From Brevibacterium rongguiense (GTDB lineage Bacteria > Actinomycetota > Actinomycetes > Actinomycetales > Brevibacteriaceae), in NCBI RefSeq assembly GCF_009857845.1, contig NZ_WWEQ01000011.1, positions 1-64,000 of the forward strand: a stretch of DNA of 64,000 bases, written 5' to 3'. How positions within the stretch are numbered: the first letter of the stretch is position 1; the number at the start of each line of letters is the position of its first letter. Below are positions 11,351 to 19,525 of this stretch, in pieces. A model generated the notes under the pieces. That model was not told the DNA's origin and did no database searches. It worked only from the letters and a program-made list of their open reading frames with translations. Position numbers and translations under genes: made by a program.

Positions 11351-12595
11351 ATGTCGACGCAGCAGCCCACCGCCCCCCACGACCACGACGACCAGAACGA
11401 TCGCGGCGCCCGCCCGCAGCGCGGCGCGCGCGGCAGACGGCGCCCGGCGAAGGCCGCGCAGCAGGCGCGCACCGAGCGCCGGTGGCAGCCCAGCACCGTC
11501 ACCCCCGTCGTGCGCGCGCTCGCCTGGGCGATGCTCATCGCCCAGGCGCTCATCGTCGTGACCGGCGCGCTCGTGCGCCTGACGGGCTCTGGCCTGGGCT
11601 GCCCGGACTGGCCGACGTGCGACGGGGTGTCGATCACGAACACGCCGGACATGGGCATCCACGGGTTCATCGAGTTCGGCAACCGCCTGCTCGGCGTCGT
11701 CCTCGGCCTCATCTGCCTGGCCACGGTCATCATGCTGCTGCGGCTCATCGCGGCGCGGTGGGACCTGTTCCTCATCTCCCTCGCCCTCACCCTCGTCGTG
11801 CCGGTGCAGGCGGTGATCGGCGGCATCAGCGTCCACATGGAGCTCAACCCCTGGATCGTCGCGGCCCACTTCGTCCCCTCGGCCGTCTGCGTGGCGCTGT
11901 CGGCGTACTTCGTGCGCCGCACGTACGACGCCGGCGGCCCGCGCACGCCCATCGGCACACCGGCGCTGCGCGGCCTCGCGTGGACGATCGCGGTGCTCAC
12001 GGTCATCATCGTCATCATGGGCGTGCTCACCACCGGAGCCGGCCCGCACGCCGGGGACGAAGTCAGCGCTCGCAACGGGCTGCCGATCGTCCTCATGGCC
12101 CGCCTGCACGCCGCTCCCGTCTGGCTGCTCGTCATCGCGACGGTCGCAGGCATCGTGGCCGCGCACCGCCAGCGGCTGCCCGAGGTCCGCCGCCCCCTCG
12201 TCGTCCTGCTGATCGTCGAGCTCGCCCAGGGCGTCGTCGGCTACATCCAGTACTTCACCGGCCTGCCCGTCTGGCTCGTCGCCCTGCACATGGCCGGCCT
12301 GTGCGTCGTCATCGCCGCCTCGACCGCTGTGCTCGACAGCGTCTACCGCCGGGCTCCCCTGCCCCCCGCCGACACGCTGCTGGCCCCGCGCGGCCGCACC
12401 GACCTGCCCCCGGAGGCAGCGGCGGAGGCGGACGCGGGTGGGAGCGCCGCCGCGGGTGCGGAGTCAGACCCGACTGCGGAGAGCGGCCCGACCGCGGAGC
12501 CAGGCCCCGCCGGCGCCGCCCAGCCGGGCGCGGACACCGGAGCCGCGCACGGGACCGGGGCGGGACGCGGCACCGCACCCGGTGCGGGGGGCTGA
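11351..12595 (+). CDS. ctaA: Heme A synthase CtaA
   Basis: Oxidises the C8 methyl of heme O to a formyl group, making heme A for cytochrome aa3 oxidase. The 414-residue membrane protein has about eight transmembrane helices from residue 52. Family marks are RLTGSGLGCPDWPTC with the cysteine pair C84/C90, HGFIEFGNRLLG with E108, and further helix histidines in IVAAHFVPSA, MARLHAAPVW and VALHMAGLC that fit heme ligands. The N-terminal ~45 residues are basic and polar, and the last ~75 residues are Ala/Gly/Pro-rich, both outside the fold. ctaB, which makes heme O, is 6 kb away on the opposite strand. Confidence 0.93.
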   Translation: MSTQQPTAPHDHDDQNDRGARPQRGARGRRRPAKAAQQARTERRWQPSTVTPVVRALAWAMLIAQALIVVTGALVRLTGSGLGCPDWPTCDGVSITNTPDMGIHGFIEFGNRLLGVVLGLICLATVIMLLRLIAARWDLFLISLALTLVVPVQAVIGGISVHMELNPWIVAAHFVPSAVCVALSAYFVRRTYDAGGPRTPIGTPALRGLAWTIAVLTVIIVIMGVLTTGAGPHAGDEVSARNGLPIVLMARLHAAPVWLLVIATVAGIVAAHRQRLPEVRRPLVVLLIVELAQGVVGYIQYFTGLPVWLVALHMAGLCVVIAASTAVLDSVYRRAPLPPADTLLAPRGRTDLPPEAAAEADAGGSAAAGAESDPTAESGPTAEPGPAGAAQPGADTGAAHGTGAGRGTAPGAGG

Positions 12596-12601
12596 GCCGC
12601 C

Positions 12602-14473
12602 GTGCTGCTCGCCCTGCTGCGCCGCTACCTGCGCCCGCACCTGCCCATGCTCGCGGTGCTGCTGGCGTTCCAGATCCTGCAGATCCTCGGGACCCTGCTG
12701 CTGCCCAACATCAACGGCCGCATCGTCGACGAGGGCGTCGCCGCCGGGGACACCGGCACCGTCGCCCGGCTGGGCGGCCTCATGCTCGGCATCGCGTTCG
12801 GGCAGGTCATCGCCAATGTCATCGCGATCATCGCCGGGGCCTTCGTGTCGATGGCCGCCGCGCGCGACGTCCGCGCGGACTTCTTCGCGGCCGTGCAGGG
12901 CTTCGGCCGGGCGGAGACGGCGCGGTTCGGCGCCTCCACCCTCGTGACCCGCTCGACGAACGACATCCGCCAGGTCCAGCAGTTCCTCACGATGGCGCTG
13001 TCGATCATGATCATGGCGCCCATCATGGCGCTGGGCGGCCTCGCCCTCGCCCTGGCCCAGGACCTCGCGCTGTCGTGGGTCATCCTCGCCACGGTGGCCG
13101 TCCTCGTCGCGGTCATGGCGGTGCTCGTCATGCGCATGGTGCCCTCGTTCCGGGTCATGCAGGACCGCATCGACGCGATCAGCTCCGTGCTCGCCCAGCA
13201 GCTGGCGGGCCTGCGCGTGATCCGGGCGTTCACGAAGGAGGACGAGGAGCGGGCGCGGTTCGCCCGGGCGAACACGGAGCTCACCGACGCCCAGCTGCGC
13301 GTCGGGACGTACTTCGTCGCCCTCTTCCCCGCCGTCATGACCCTCGTGAACGCCGGCACGGTGGCCGTCGTGTGGTTCGGCGCCCAGCAGATCCAGGCCG
13401 GGGCCAGCCAGATCGGCACCGTCATGGCGTTCATCCAGTACCTCATGCTCATCCTCATGGGCGTCGTCATGTTCGCCTTCATGTCCATGATGGTCCCGCG
13501 CGCCCAGGTGGCCGCCGGCCGCGTGCTCGAGGTCATCGACACCCGCCCGGAGATGGACCGGGGGCACGGCACCGTCGAGCGGCTGCCGAGCCCGGGCACG
13601 ATCGCGTTCGACGGCGTCGCGTTCCGCTACCCCGGTGCGCGGCGCTGCGTCGTCGAGGATGTCACGTTCGCGGTCCCCGCCGGCGCCACCTGCGCCGTCA
13701 TCGGATCGACCGGCGCGGGCAAGTCGACGCTCGTGCAGCTGCTCGTGCGCCTGCTCGAGCCCACCGCCGGGCGCGTGAGCGTGGGCGGGGCGGACCTGGC
13801 CGCGCTGGCCCCCGAGGTGCTCGCGGGCCAGTTCGGCTACGTCCCCCAGCGCGCCTACGTCTTCGGCGGCACCGTCCGGGCGAACCTCGCGCTGGGCAAC
13901 CCCACGGCCTCGGACGCGCTCATGTGGTCCGCCCTCGAGACCGCGCAGGCCGCCGAATTCGTCCGCGCCTACGCCGACGGCCTCGACCACGTCATCAACG
14001 AGGGCGGCACGGACCTGTCCGGCGGCCAGCGCCAGCGCCTCGCCATCGCCATGGCCGTGTGCCGCGAGGCCCCCATCCTCATCTTCGACGACTCCTTCTC
14101 GGCCCTCGACACGGCCACCGACCGCGCGGTGCGCTCCGCGCTCGCCGCGGACACCGCCGCCACCACATTCATCGTCACGCAGCGGGTGGCCTCCGCCATG
14201 GCCGCGGACCTCATCGTCGTCTTCGAGGCCGGGCGCGTCGTCGCCCAGGGCACCCACGCCCATCTGCTCGAGGACTCCCCCATCTACCGCGACATCGTCT
14301 CCTCCCAGGTGGGCCCGCCCGCAGACCCGAGCGGTGCGCAGGGCGGCCTGGCCGATGCCGCCCAGGCGCGCCTCGGCGGCGCGGACGGTACGGCCCCGGG
14401 CCCCGCGGCCGGGGGCCCCGCAGCCGGGGGCCCCACACCCAAGGGCCCCGCAGTCGGGGAGGCGGGCGCATGA
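12602..14473 (+). CDS. Heterodimeric ABC exporter subunit with degenerate nucleotide site
   Basis: Type IV ABC half-exporter (six transmembrane helices plus ATPase, 623 residues). Walker A GSTGAGKST is at 368-376 and signature DLSGGQRQR starts at 471, but Walker B reads ILIFDD with D497 where the catalytic glutamate belongs, and the switch histidine is replaced by Q527 (FIVTQRVAS). These changes are those of the degenerate half of pairs such as TM287/288 and BmrCD. The next gene supplies the intact site, so the two most likely form one heterodimer. GTG start at 12602; ATGA overlap with its partner. A 4 x 15-bp repeat encodes a Gly-Pro-Ala tail at the C-terminus. Confidence 0.9.
   Translation: MLLALLRRYLRPHLPMLAVLLAFQILQILGTLLLPNINGRIVDEGVAAGDTGTVARLGGLMLGIAFGQVIANVIAIIAGAFVSMAAARDVRADFFAAVQGFGRAETARFGASTLVTRSTNDIRQVQQFLTMALSIMIMAPIMALGGLALALAQDLALSWVILATVAVLVAVMAVLVMRMVPSFRVMQDRIDAISSVLAQQLAGLRVIRAFTKEDEERARFARANTELTDAQLRVGTYFVALFPAVMTLVNAGTVAVVWFGAQQIQAGASQIGTVMAFIQYLMLILMGVVMFAFMSMMVPRAQVAAGRVLEVIDTRPEMDRGHGTVERLPSPGTIAFDGVAFRYPGARRCVVEDVTFAVPAGATCAVIGSTGAGKSTLVQLLVRLLEPTAGRVSVGGADLAALAPEVLAGQFGYVPQRAYVFGGTVRANLALGNPTASDALMWSALETAQAAEFVRAYADGLDHVINEGGTDLSGGQRQRLAIAMAVCREAPILIFDDSFSALDTATDRAVRSALAADTAATTFIVTQRVASAMAADLIVVFEAGRVVAQGTHAHLLEDSPIYRDIVSSQVGPPADPSGAQGGLADAAQARLGGADGTAPGPAAGGPAAGGPTPKGPAVGEAGA
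14398..14457 (+). repeat. Four 15-bp in-frame repeats in the ABC subunit tail
   Basis: Units at 14398-14412, 14413-14427, 14428-14442 and 14443-14457 share GGGCCCC followed by a variable 8 bases. They encode GPAAG, GPAAG, GPTPK and GPAVG, a flexible tail after the ATPase domain. Confidence 0.8.
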
Positions 14474-16503
14474 GCGAGGACCTCGCACCCAATCAGCGCG
14501 CCTCCCGGCTGTGGCCCACGCTGCGGCGCCTCGCCCGCGAGTTCGGCCCCGAGCGGACGCCGTTCGCGCTCACCGTCGTCGCCATCGTGACCTCCACGGT
14601 GCTCACGATCATCGCGCCCTGGGTCCTCGGCAAGGCCACCGACGCGGTGTTCGCCGGGTTCATGTCCCTGCAGATGCGCGGCGGGCAGACGAAGGACCAG
14701 GCAATCGCCGAGCTCGAGGCGCAGGGCCAGGGCGATCGCGCCGCCATGCTGCGGGCGATGGACGTCGTGCCGGGCGCCGGCATGGACTTCGCGCTCATCG
14801 GCCGGCTGCTGCTGGTGACACTGGCGGTCTACGTGGCCGCCCAGGCGCTCATGTGGGCCGCCGGCTGGATCGGCAACCGCCTCATCCAGCGCGTGCTCCT
14901 GCGCCTGCGCGAGCGGGTGGAGGACCGCATCCATCGCGTGCCGCTGTCCTACCTCGACGGCAAGCAGCGCGGGGACATCCTCTCGCGCCTGAGCAACGAC
15001 CTCGACAACCTCTCCCAGGTGCTCAACCAGTCCCTCCAGCAGATCATCAACAGCGTCGTCATGGTGGTCGGCGTGCTCGCGATGATGTTCGCGCTGTCCT
15101 GGCAGCTGGCGCTCGTGGCGCTGGCCACCCTGCCGCTGACCGTGCTCGTGGTCGCGCTCATCGGCCGGCGCTCGCAGCGCGAATACGCGGAGCAGTGGAA
15201 GGCCACCGGCGAGCTCAACGCCTACGTCGAGGAGTCGATCGGCGGTCAGCAGCTCATCCAGGTCTACGGGGCCACCGAGCGCACGCTCGAGGGCTTCGGG
15301 GCGGTCAACGAGCGCGTCTACCGCTCCTCCCTGCGCGCCCAGGCGCTGGCGGGCTCCATGATGCCGGCGATGTCGTTCGTGTCGAACCTCGTGTTCGTCG
15401 GCATCGCCGTGCTCGGCGCGTGGCGGGTGGCCACCGGCGGCATGACGCTCGGCAGCGTGCAGGCCTTCATCCAGTACGCGCGCCAGTTCTCCCAGCCGCT
15501 GTCGCAGCTGGGCGGGATGGCCGCCCAGCTGCAGTCCGCCGCCGCCAGCGCCGAGCGCGTCTTCGACCTCCTCGACGCGCCGGACGAAGCGGGTGAGACC
15601 GGGACCCACCCGGACTTCGCCCCGGGTGCCGGGCGGATCGAGTTCGCCGACGTGTCGTTTGCCTACGCGCCGGGCACGCCGCTCATCGAGCACCTGAGCC
15701 TCGTGGCCGAGCCCGGCTCCACGATCGCGATCGTGGGCAGCACCGGGGCGGGCAAGACGACGCTCGTCAACCTCCTGCTGCGGTTCTACGACGTGGATGA
15801 CGGTTCGATCACGTTCGACGGCATCGACATCCGCGAGCTCAGCCGCACCCAGCTGCGCTCACCCATCGGCATGGTCCTCCAGGACGCGTGGCTGTTCGAG
15901 GGAACGATCTACGACAACATCGCCTACGGCCGGGCCGGCGCCACCCGCGAGGAGGTGCTGGCCGCCGCCCGCGACGCGTACGTCGACCGCTTCGTCCACC
16001 ACCTGCCGGATGGCTACGACACCGTGATCACGGAGGCCGCGGACAACATTTCGCAGGGAGAGCGCCAGCTCATCACGATCGCCCGCGCCTTCGTCTCGCA
16101 GCCGCGCGTGCTCGTGCTCGACGAGGCGACCTCGTCCGTGGACACGCGCACCGAGGTGCTCGTCCAGGAGGCGATGAACCGGCTGCGGGCGGGACGCACG
16201 AGCTTCGTCATCGCCCACCGGCTGTCGACGATCCGCAACGCGGACCTCATCGTCGTCATGGAGTCCGGCCACATCGTCGAACAGGGCAGCCACGACGAGC
16301 TCCTGGACGCCGACGGCCGCTATGCGCAGCTCTACGAATCGCAGTACGCCCAGCCGGCCGAGGGCGCTGACGCCGACGCGGATTCCGCCGGTCCGGGTGC
16401 AAGTCCGGGCGCTGGCCTGGACACCGCTCCGGGTGCGGCTCCGAGCGCAGGTCCGAGCGCTGGTCTCGGCACCGCCGGTCAGGACTCGGCCGAGGCGCCC
16501 TGA
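14470..16503 (+). CDS. Heterodimeric ABC exporter subunit with intact nucleotide site
   Basis: Second half of the exporter, 677 residues. About six transmembrane helices (roughly 30-345) carry a ~45-residue hydrophilic insert (70-105) after the first helix. The ATPase has Walker A GSTGAGKTT at 423-431, the variant signature ISQGERQ from 527 (as in the TM288-type half), Walker B LVLDE with catalytic E552, and switch H583 in IAHRLSTI. It therefore supplies the catalytic residues missing from its partner. The ATG at 14470 overlaps the previous stop as ATGA. The last ~60 residues are Ala/Gly/Pro-rich. Likely a multidrug or lipid exporter; substrate unknown. The open frame continues far upstream, but that sequence is a shadow of the previous genes. 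Confidence 0.9.
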   Translation: MSEDLAPNQRASRLWPTLRRLAREFGPERTPFALTVVAIVTSTVLTIIAPWVLGKATDAVFAGFMSLQMRGGQTKDQAIAELEAQGQGDRAAMLRAMDVVPGAGMDFALIGRLLLVTLAVYVAAQALMWAAGWIGNRLIQRVLLRLRERVEDRIHRVPLSYLDGKQRGDILSRLSNDLDNLSQVLNQSLQQIINSVVMVVGVLAMMFALSWQLALVALATLPLTVLVVALIGRRSQREYAEQWKATGELNAYVEESIGGQQLIQVYGATERTLEGFGAVNERVYRSSLRAQALAGSMMPAMSFVSNLVFVGIAVLGAWRVATGGMTLGSVQAFIQYARQFSQPLSQLGGMAAQLQSAAASAERVFDLLDAPDEAGETGTHPDFAPGAGRIEFADVSFAYAPGTPLIEHLSLVAEPGSTIAIVGSTGAGKTTLVNLLLRFYDVDDGSITFDGIDIRELSRTQLRSPIGMVLQDAWLFEGTIYDNIAYGRAGATREEVLAAARDAYVDRFVHHLPDGYDTVITEAADNISQGERQLITIARAFVSQPRVLVLDEATSSVDTRTEVLVQEAMNRLRAGRTSFVIAHRLSTIRNADLIVVMESGHIVEQGSHDELLDADGRYAQLYESQYAQPAEGADADADSAGPGASPGAGLDTAPGAAPSAGPSAGLGTAGQDSAEAP

Positions 16504-16572
16504 CCGTCCCGGGCACGGCGCGCCATCGTCCTGCAGCGCCCGCCTGCAGGGCGGACGTGCCACACTGAGCGC

Positions 16573-17292
16573 ATGAGCGCGCAGGCGGTCGCCGCGGCCG
16601 CAGCCTTCCTCCAGGCGCGGCTGGGCGAGCCCATCGGCTGGGAGGACGCCGCCGCGCACGTGGGCTACAGCGCGTTTCACTTCTCGCGGATGTTCGCCCG
16701 CCGGACCGCCATGTCCCCCGGCCGCTACCTGGCGGTGCTGCGCTTCCACGCCGCCAAGCGCCTGCTGCTGGCCGCCGATGACGACGTCGTCGACGTCTGC
16801 ACCGCCGTGGGCTTCGCGTCGCACGCCACCTTCACGCGCAGGTTCGCCGCGGTCGTGGGAACCCCGCCGGCGCGGTTCCGCCGCCTGGCCGACGCGCTGG
16901 CCGAGCGCAGCACGCAGCCCTTCGCGATCGGCGCGAGCACGGGGCCCGCGGTCCGGGTCAGCCTCCGGCTGCCGGAGCGCGGTCTCAGGCGCCCGTGGCA
17001 TGTGTGGCTGGGCTGGTACCCGGAACCGGTGCCGATCGGCCTGCCCACGGCGGGCGTGCTCGTCGAGGGCGACGACGATGTCGAACTGCCGCTGTGCCCG
17101 GGGGCGCCGCACCTGCTGGGCTTCGCCGTGGATCCCACCGCCGAGGCGCTCGCGCAGTTGGCGCCCGACGCGCCGCTGGTCAGCGGCTGGCCGCGCCCGC
17201 TGAGAGCCCCTGCGGCCGTCACCCTGACGTTCGCCGCACCGCCTCGGCCCGCCGTGCCGCTGCTCTCCGCGCTGCCGAGCCTTGCGCCCTGA
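16573..17292 (+). CDS. AraC-family transcriptional regulator
   Basis: 239-residue regulator with the AraC/XylS DNA-binding domain at the N-terminus (about 5-106): LGEPIGWEDAAAHVGYSAFHFSRMFARRTAMSPGRYL and a second helix-turn-helix VVDVCTAVGFASHATFTRRFAAVVGTPPARFRR. The C-terminal ~130 residues form an effector-type region ending in alanine- and proline-rich sequence, an arrangement like Rob-type regulators with a GyrI-like domain, though I cannot confirm that fold. It lies 69 bases after the ABC exporter on the same strand and 183 bases before the VOC gene; it may control either. Confidence 0.85.
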   Translation: MSAQAVAAAAAFLQARLGEPIGWEDAAAHVGYSAFHFSRMFARRTAMSPGRYLAVLRFHAAKRLLLAADDDVVDVCTAVGFASHATFTRRFAAVVGTPPARFRRLADALAERSTQPFAIGASTGPAVRVSLRLPERGLRRPWHVWLGWYPEPVPIGLPTAGVLVEGDDDVELPLCPGAPHLLGFAVDPTAEALAQLAPDAPLVSGWPRPLRAPAAVTLTFAAPPRPAVPLLSALPSLAP

Positions 17293-17401
17293 TGACCGGG
17301 AAACGCGCCAGCGCCCCGCCATCGCACCGTCCTCGCCGCCGCCTCGCACAGTCGGGGCGCAGCAGCGCAGGAACGGATAAGCGCCGGGCGCACCCCGCCC
17401 C

Positions 17402-17407
17402 TAGATT
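17402..17407 (+). promoter_or_regulatory. -10 box for the VOC protein gene
   Basis: TAGATT at 17402-17407 sits 68 bases before the ATG at 17476. It matches the TAGA(C/T)T box seen before several other genes here; no clear -35 is visible. Confidence 0.4.
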
Positions 17408-17475
17408 GGACGGTGTCCAGCGGTCGCCCGCTTCGCACGCGCGGGCCCCGCCTCACACCCACGAGAGGAATCGCC

Positions 17476-18300
17476 ATGCCCCGACCCACCGGCACACCCA
17501 CCTGGCTCGACTACGGTGCACCCCAACTCAGCGAGTCGCTCGACTTCTACGGCGCGCTCTTCGGCTGGGACTTCGAGGACTCCGGCCCCCAGCTCAACCA
17601 CTACACGATGGCGCACAAGGACGGTGCGCCCGTGTGCGGCCTCATGGACACAACCGGCGTGACGGGCCCGGACGGTGCCCCGCTGCCCGCCGCGTGGAAT
17701 GTGTTCCTCGCGGTGGACGACATCGGCGCTCGGCTGGCGAAGGCACAGGAAGCGGGCGCCCGCGTGCTCATGGAGCCGGGGCACATGGCGGGCACCGGCA
17801 CGTTCGCCCTCCTCGCGGATCCCACCGGTGCCCGCATCGGCCTGTGGGAGGCCGACGGTTTCGACGGCTATGCGTTCAGCGGCGCGCCCGGCACCCCAGT
17901 CTGGTTCGAGCTCATGAGCATGGACTTCGACGCCTCCGCGCGCTTCTACGCCGACGTCTTCGACTTCGAGGTCACCCCTGAGGGCGCTCAGCCCGGCACT
18001 CAGGACGACTCCGCGCGGCAGCAGTGCGCGGCTCCGGCGTACGCCACCAACGCGCCCGCGGAGCGCGCCTCGGCGGGCATCTGCGCGGCGTCCGCGTGGT
18101 TCCCGGCGGGCACTGTATCGTTCTGGCGCCTCTACTTCGGCGTCGCGGACGCGGATGCGGCGATCGAGCGGATCCGCACACTGGGCGGCTCGCTCCTCGA
18201 CGGGCCCATGGACTCGCCGTTCGGGCGCATCGCCACCGTGGCCGACCCCAAGGGCGCGGGCTTCCAGATCAACCAGCCGCTGCCGGACCAGGGGGCCTGA
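17476..18300 (+). CDS. VOC-family protein with two glyoxalase-like domains
   Basis: 274-residue cytoplasmic protein made of two vicinal-oxygen-chelate modules. The first (about 7-122) starts PTWLDYGAPQLSESLDFYGALFGWDFED; the second (about 133-270) starts PVWFELMSMDFDASARFYADVFDFE and ends SPFGRIATVADPKGAGFQINQP. Two fused VOC domains of this type occur in hydroxylase-like and stress-associated proteins such as the CFP30B/SCO family; the reaction cannot be assigned. The ATG at 17476 follows GAGAGGAA. It is convergent with ctaB, with 86 bases between stops. Confidence 0.85.
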   Translation: MPRPTGTPTWLDYGAPQLSESLDFYGALFGWDFEDSGPQLNHYTMAHKDGAPVCGLMDTTGVTGPDGAPLPAAWNVFLAVDDIGARLAKAQEAGARVLMEPGHMAGTGTFALLADPTGARIGLWEADGFDGYAFSGAPGTPVWFELMSMDFDASARFYADVFDFEVTPEGAQPGTQDDSARQQCAAPAYATNAPAERASAGICAASAWFPAGTVSFWRLYFGVADADAAIERIRTLGGSLLDGPMDSPFGRIATVADPKGAGFQINQPLPDQGA

Positions 18301-18386
18301 TCGCGCGGTGCGGCGCCGGCGCGCGCCATCCAGGCGCCTCGGGACGGGCCGTCAGGCCGGGCACTGGGATCGGAGCAGCGGCCCGC

Positions 18387-19361
18387 TCAGAACAGCGCGG
18401 GGACGAACGGGTCGATCGCGACGGCGAGGAAGAGCACGGACAGGTACGTGATCGACCCGTGGAAGACCTTCATGGCGCGCAGCTGCGTGCCCGTCAGGCC
18501 CTTCTTCGCTCGTCCCACCAGCGCGTAGCACTCCCAGAGGAACCAGGCGCCACCGGCCACGGCGGTCACGGTGTAGACGGCGCCCATGGGCGCGACCGGG
18601 ATGAGCGCGAGGCTGGTGAGCACCATGGCCCAGGCGTAGAGGATGATCTGGCGGCCCACCGTCATGGGCGGCACCTTGGACGGCAGCATGGGCACGCCGG
18701 CGGCGTCGTAGTCGTCCTTGTACTTCATGGCCAGCGGCCAGTAGTGCGGCGGCGTCCAGAAGAACACGACGAGGAAGAGGATGACCGGCTCCCAGGCCAG
18801 CCCGCCGGTCACGGCCGACCAGCCGATGAGCACGGGCATGCACCCGGCGGAGCCGCCCCAGACGATGTTCTGCGAGGTGTGGCGCTTGAGCAGGATCGTG
18901 TAGACGACCACGTAGATGAGGATCGCGATCGCCGTGAGCCCGGCGGCCATCCAGTTCGTGAAGCCGCCCATCCAGAACACCGAGCCGATGCCCAGCGCGA
19001 AGGCGAACACGAGTGCGTGCGACGGCTTGACCTCGCCCGTGACAAGCGGGCGGTTCTCCGTGCGGTGCATCTTCGCGTCCATGTCGCGGTCGATGAAGCA
19101 GTTGAACACGGAGGCCGATGCCGCTGCGGCCGCTCCGCCCACGAGGGTGGCGAGGACGAGCCACAGGTTCGGCAGGCCGCGCTCGGCGAGGAACATCACC
19201 GGTGCGGTCGTGACGAGCAGCAGCTCGATGACGCGCGGCTTCGTCAGCGCGACGTAGGCCATGAACGTACTGCGGGGCTTGGGCCCCCGGCGCGCCTCGT
19301 CGACGGTGCGCCGGAGGGGCTTCTCCTCACGGTGCTTCATGCGGGTCGGATCGGCACTCAC
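18387..19361 (-). CDS. ctaB: Protoheme IX farnesyltransferase (heme O synthase) CtaB
   Basis: Membrane prenyltransferase that adds farnesyl to heme B to give heme O, the substrate of CtaA. From the GTG at 19361 the product is 324 residues. Family motifs are [21 protein letters not shown] from about 39 and the Mg-pyrophosphate motif [16 protein letters not shown] with N87, D91 and D95; a second acidic motif is [14 protein letters not shown]. Eight to nine transmembrane helices follow. An ATG 7 codons later is an alternative start. It is divergent from tkt; the 164-base spacer holds promoters for both. Confidence 0.93.
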   Translation of the reverse strand: MSADPTRMKHREEKPLRRTVDEARRGPKPRSTFMAYVALTKPRVIELLLVTTAPVMFLAERGLPNLWLVLATLVGGAAAAASASVFNCFIDRDMDAKMHRTENRPLVTGEVKPSHALVFAFALGIGSVFWMGGFTNWMAAGLTAIAILIYVVVYTILLKRHTSQNIVWGGSAGCMPVLIGWSAVTGGLAWEPVILFLVVFFWTPPHYWPLAMKYKDDYDAAGVPMLPSKVPPMTVGRQIILYAWAMVLTSLALIPVAPMGAVYTVTAVAGGAWFLWECYALVGRAKKGLTGTQLRAMKVFHGSITYLSVLFLAVAIDPFVPALF

Positions 19362-19421
19362 GCAGACAGTCTCTTCCTCACGATTGGGCGGCCGGGCACG
19401 GCCGCCGCACAAGCTCTTCGC

Positions 19422-19483
19422 ATTCTACTCGCCGTAGTCGTCGGCGCCACCCGCCCCGCCGTCCGCACCGGCACCGGTAGACT
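19422..19483. promoter_or_regulatory. Divergent promoter region between ctaB and tkt
   Basis: TAGAAT on the minus strand (19427-19422) faces ctaB, and TAGACT on the plus strand (19478-19483) faces tkt, 42 bases before its ATG. Neither has a convincing -35 box. tkt has a weak AAAGGA 11 bases before its start. Confidence 0.45.
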
Positions 19484-19525
19484 CGAGCCGTCGACTACCG
19501 GCCACAACAAAGGATTCGCCTCCTC

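Noticed and set aside
11482-14469. Upstream part of a 1673-codon plus-strand frame that ends with the second ABC subunit
   Set aside because: The upstream ~1000 codons are in an alternative frame of ctaA and the first ABC gene and give Arg-rich nonsense; the real gene starts at the ATG at 14470.
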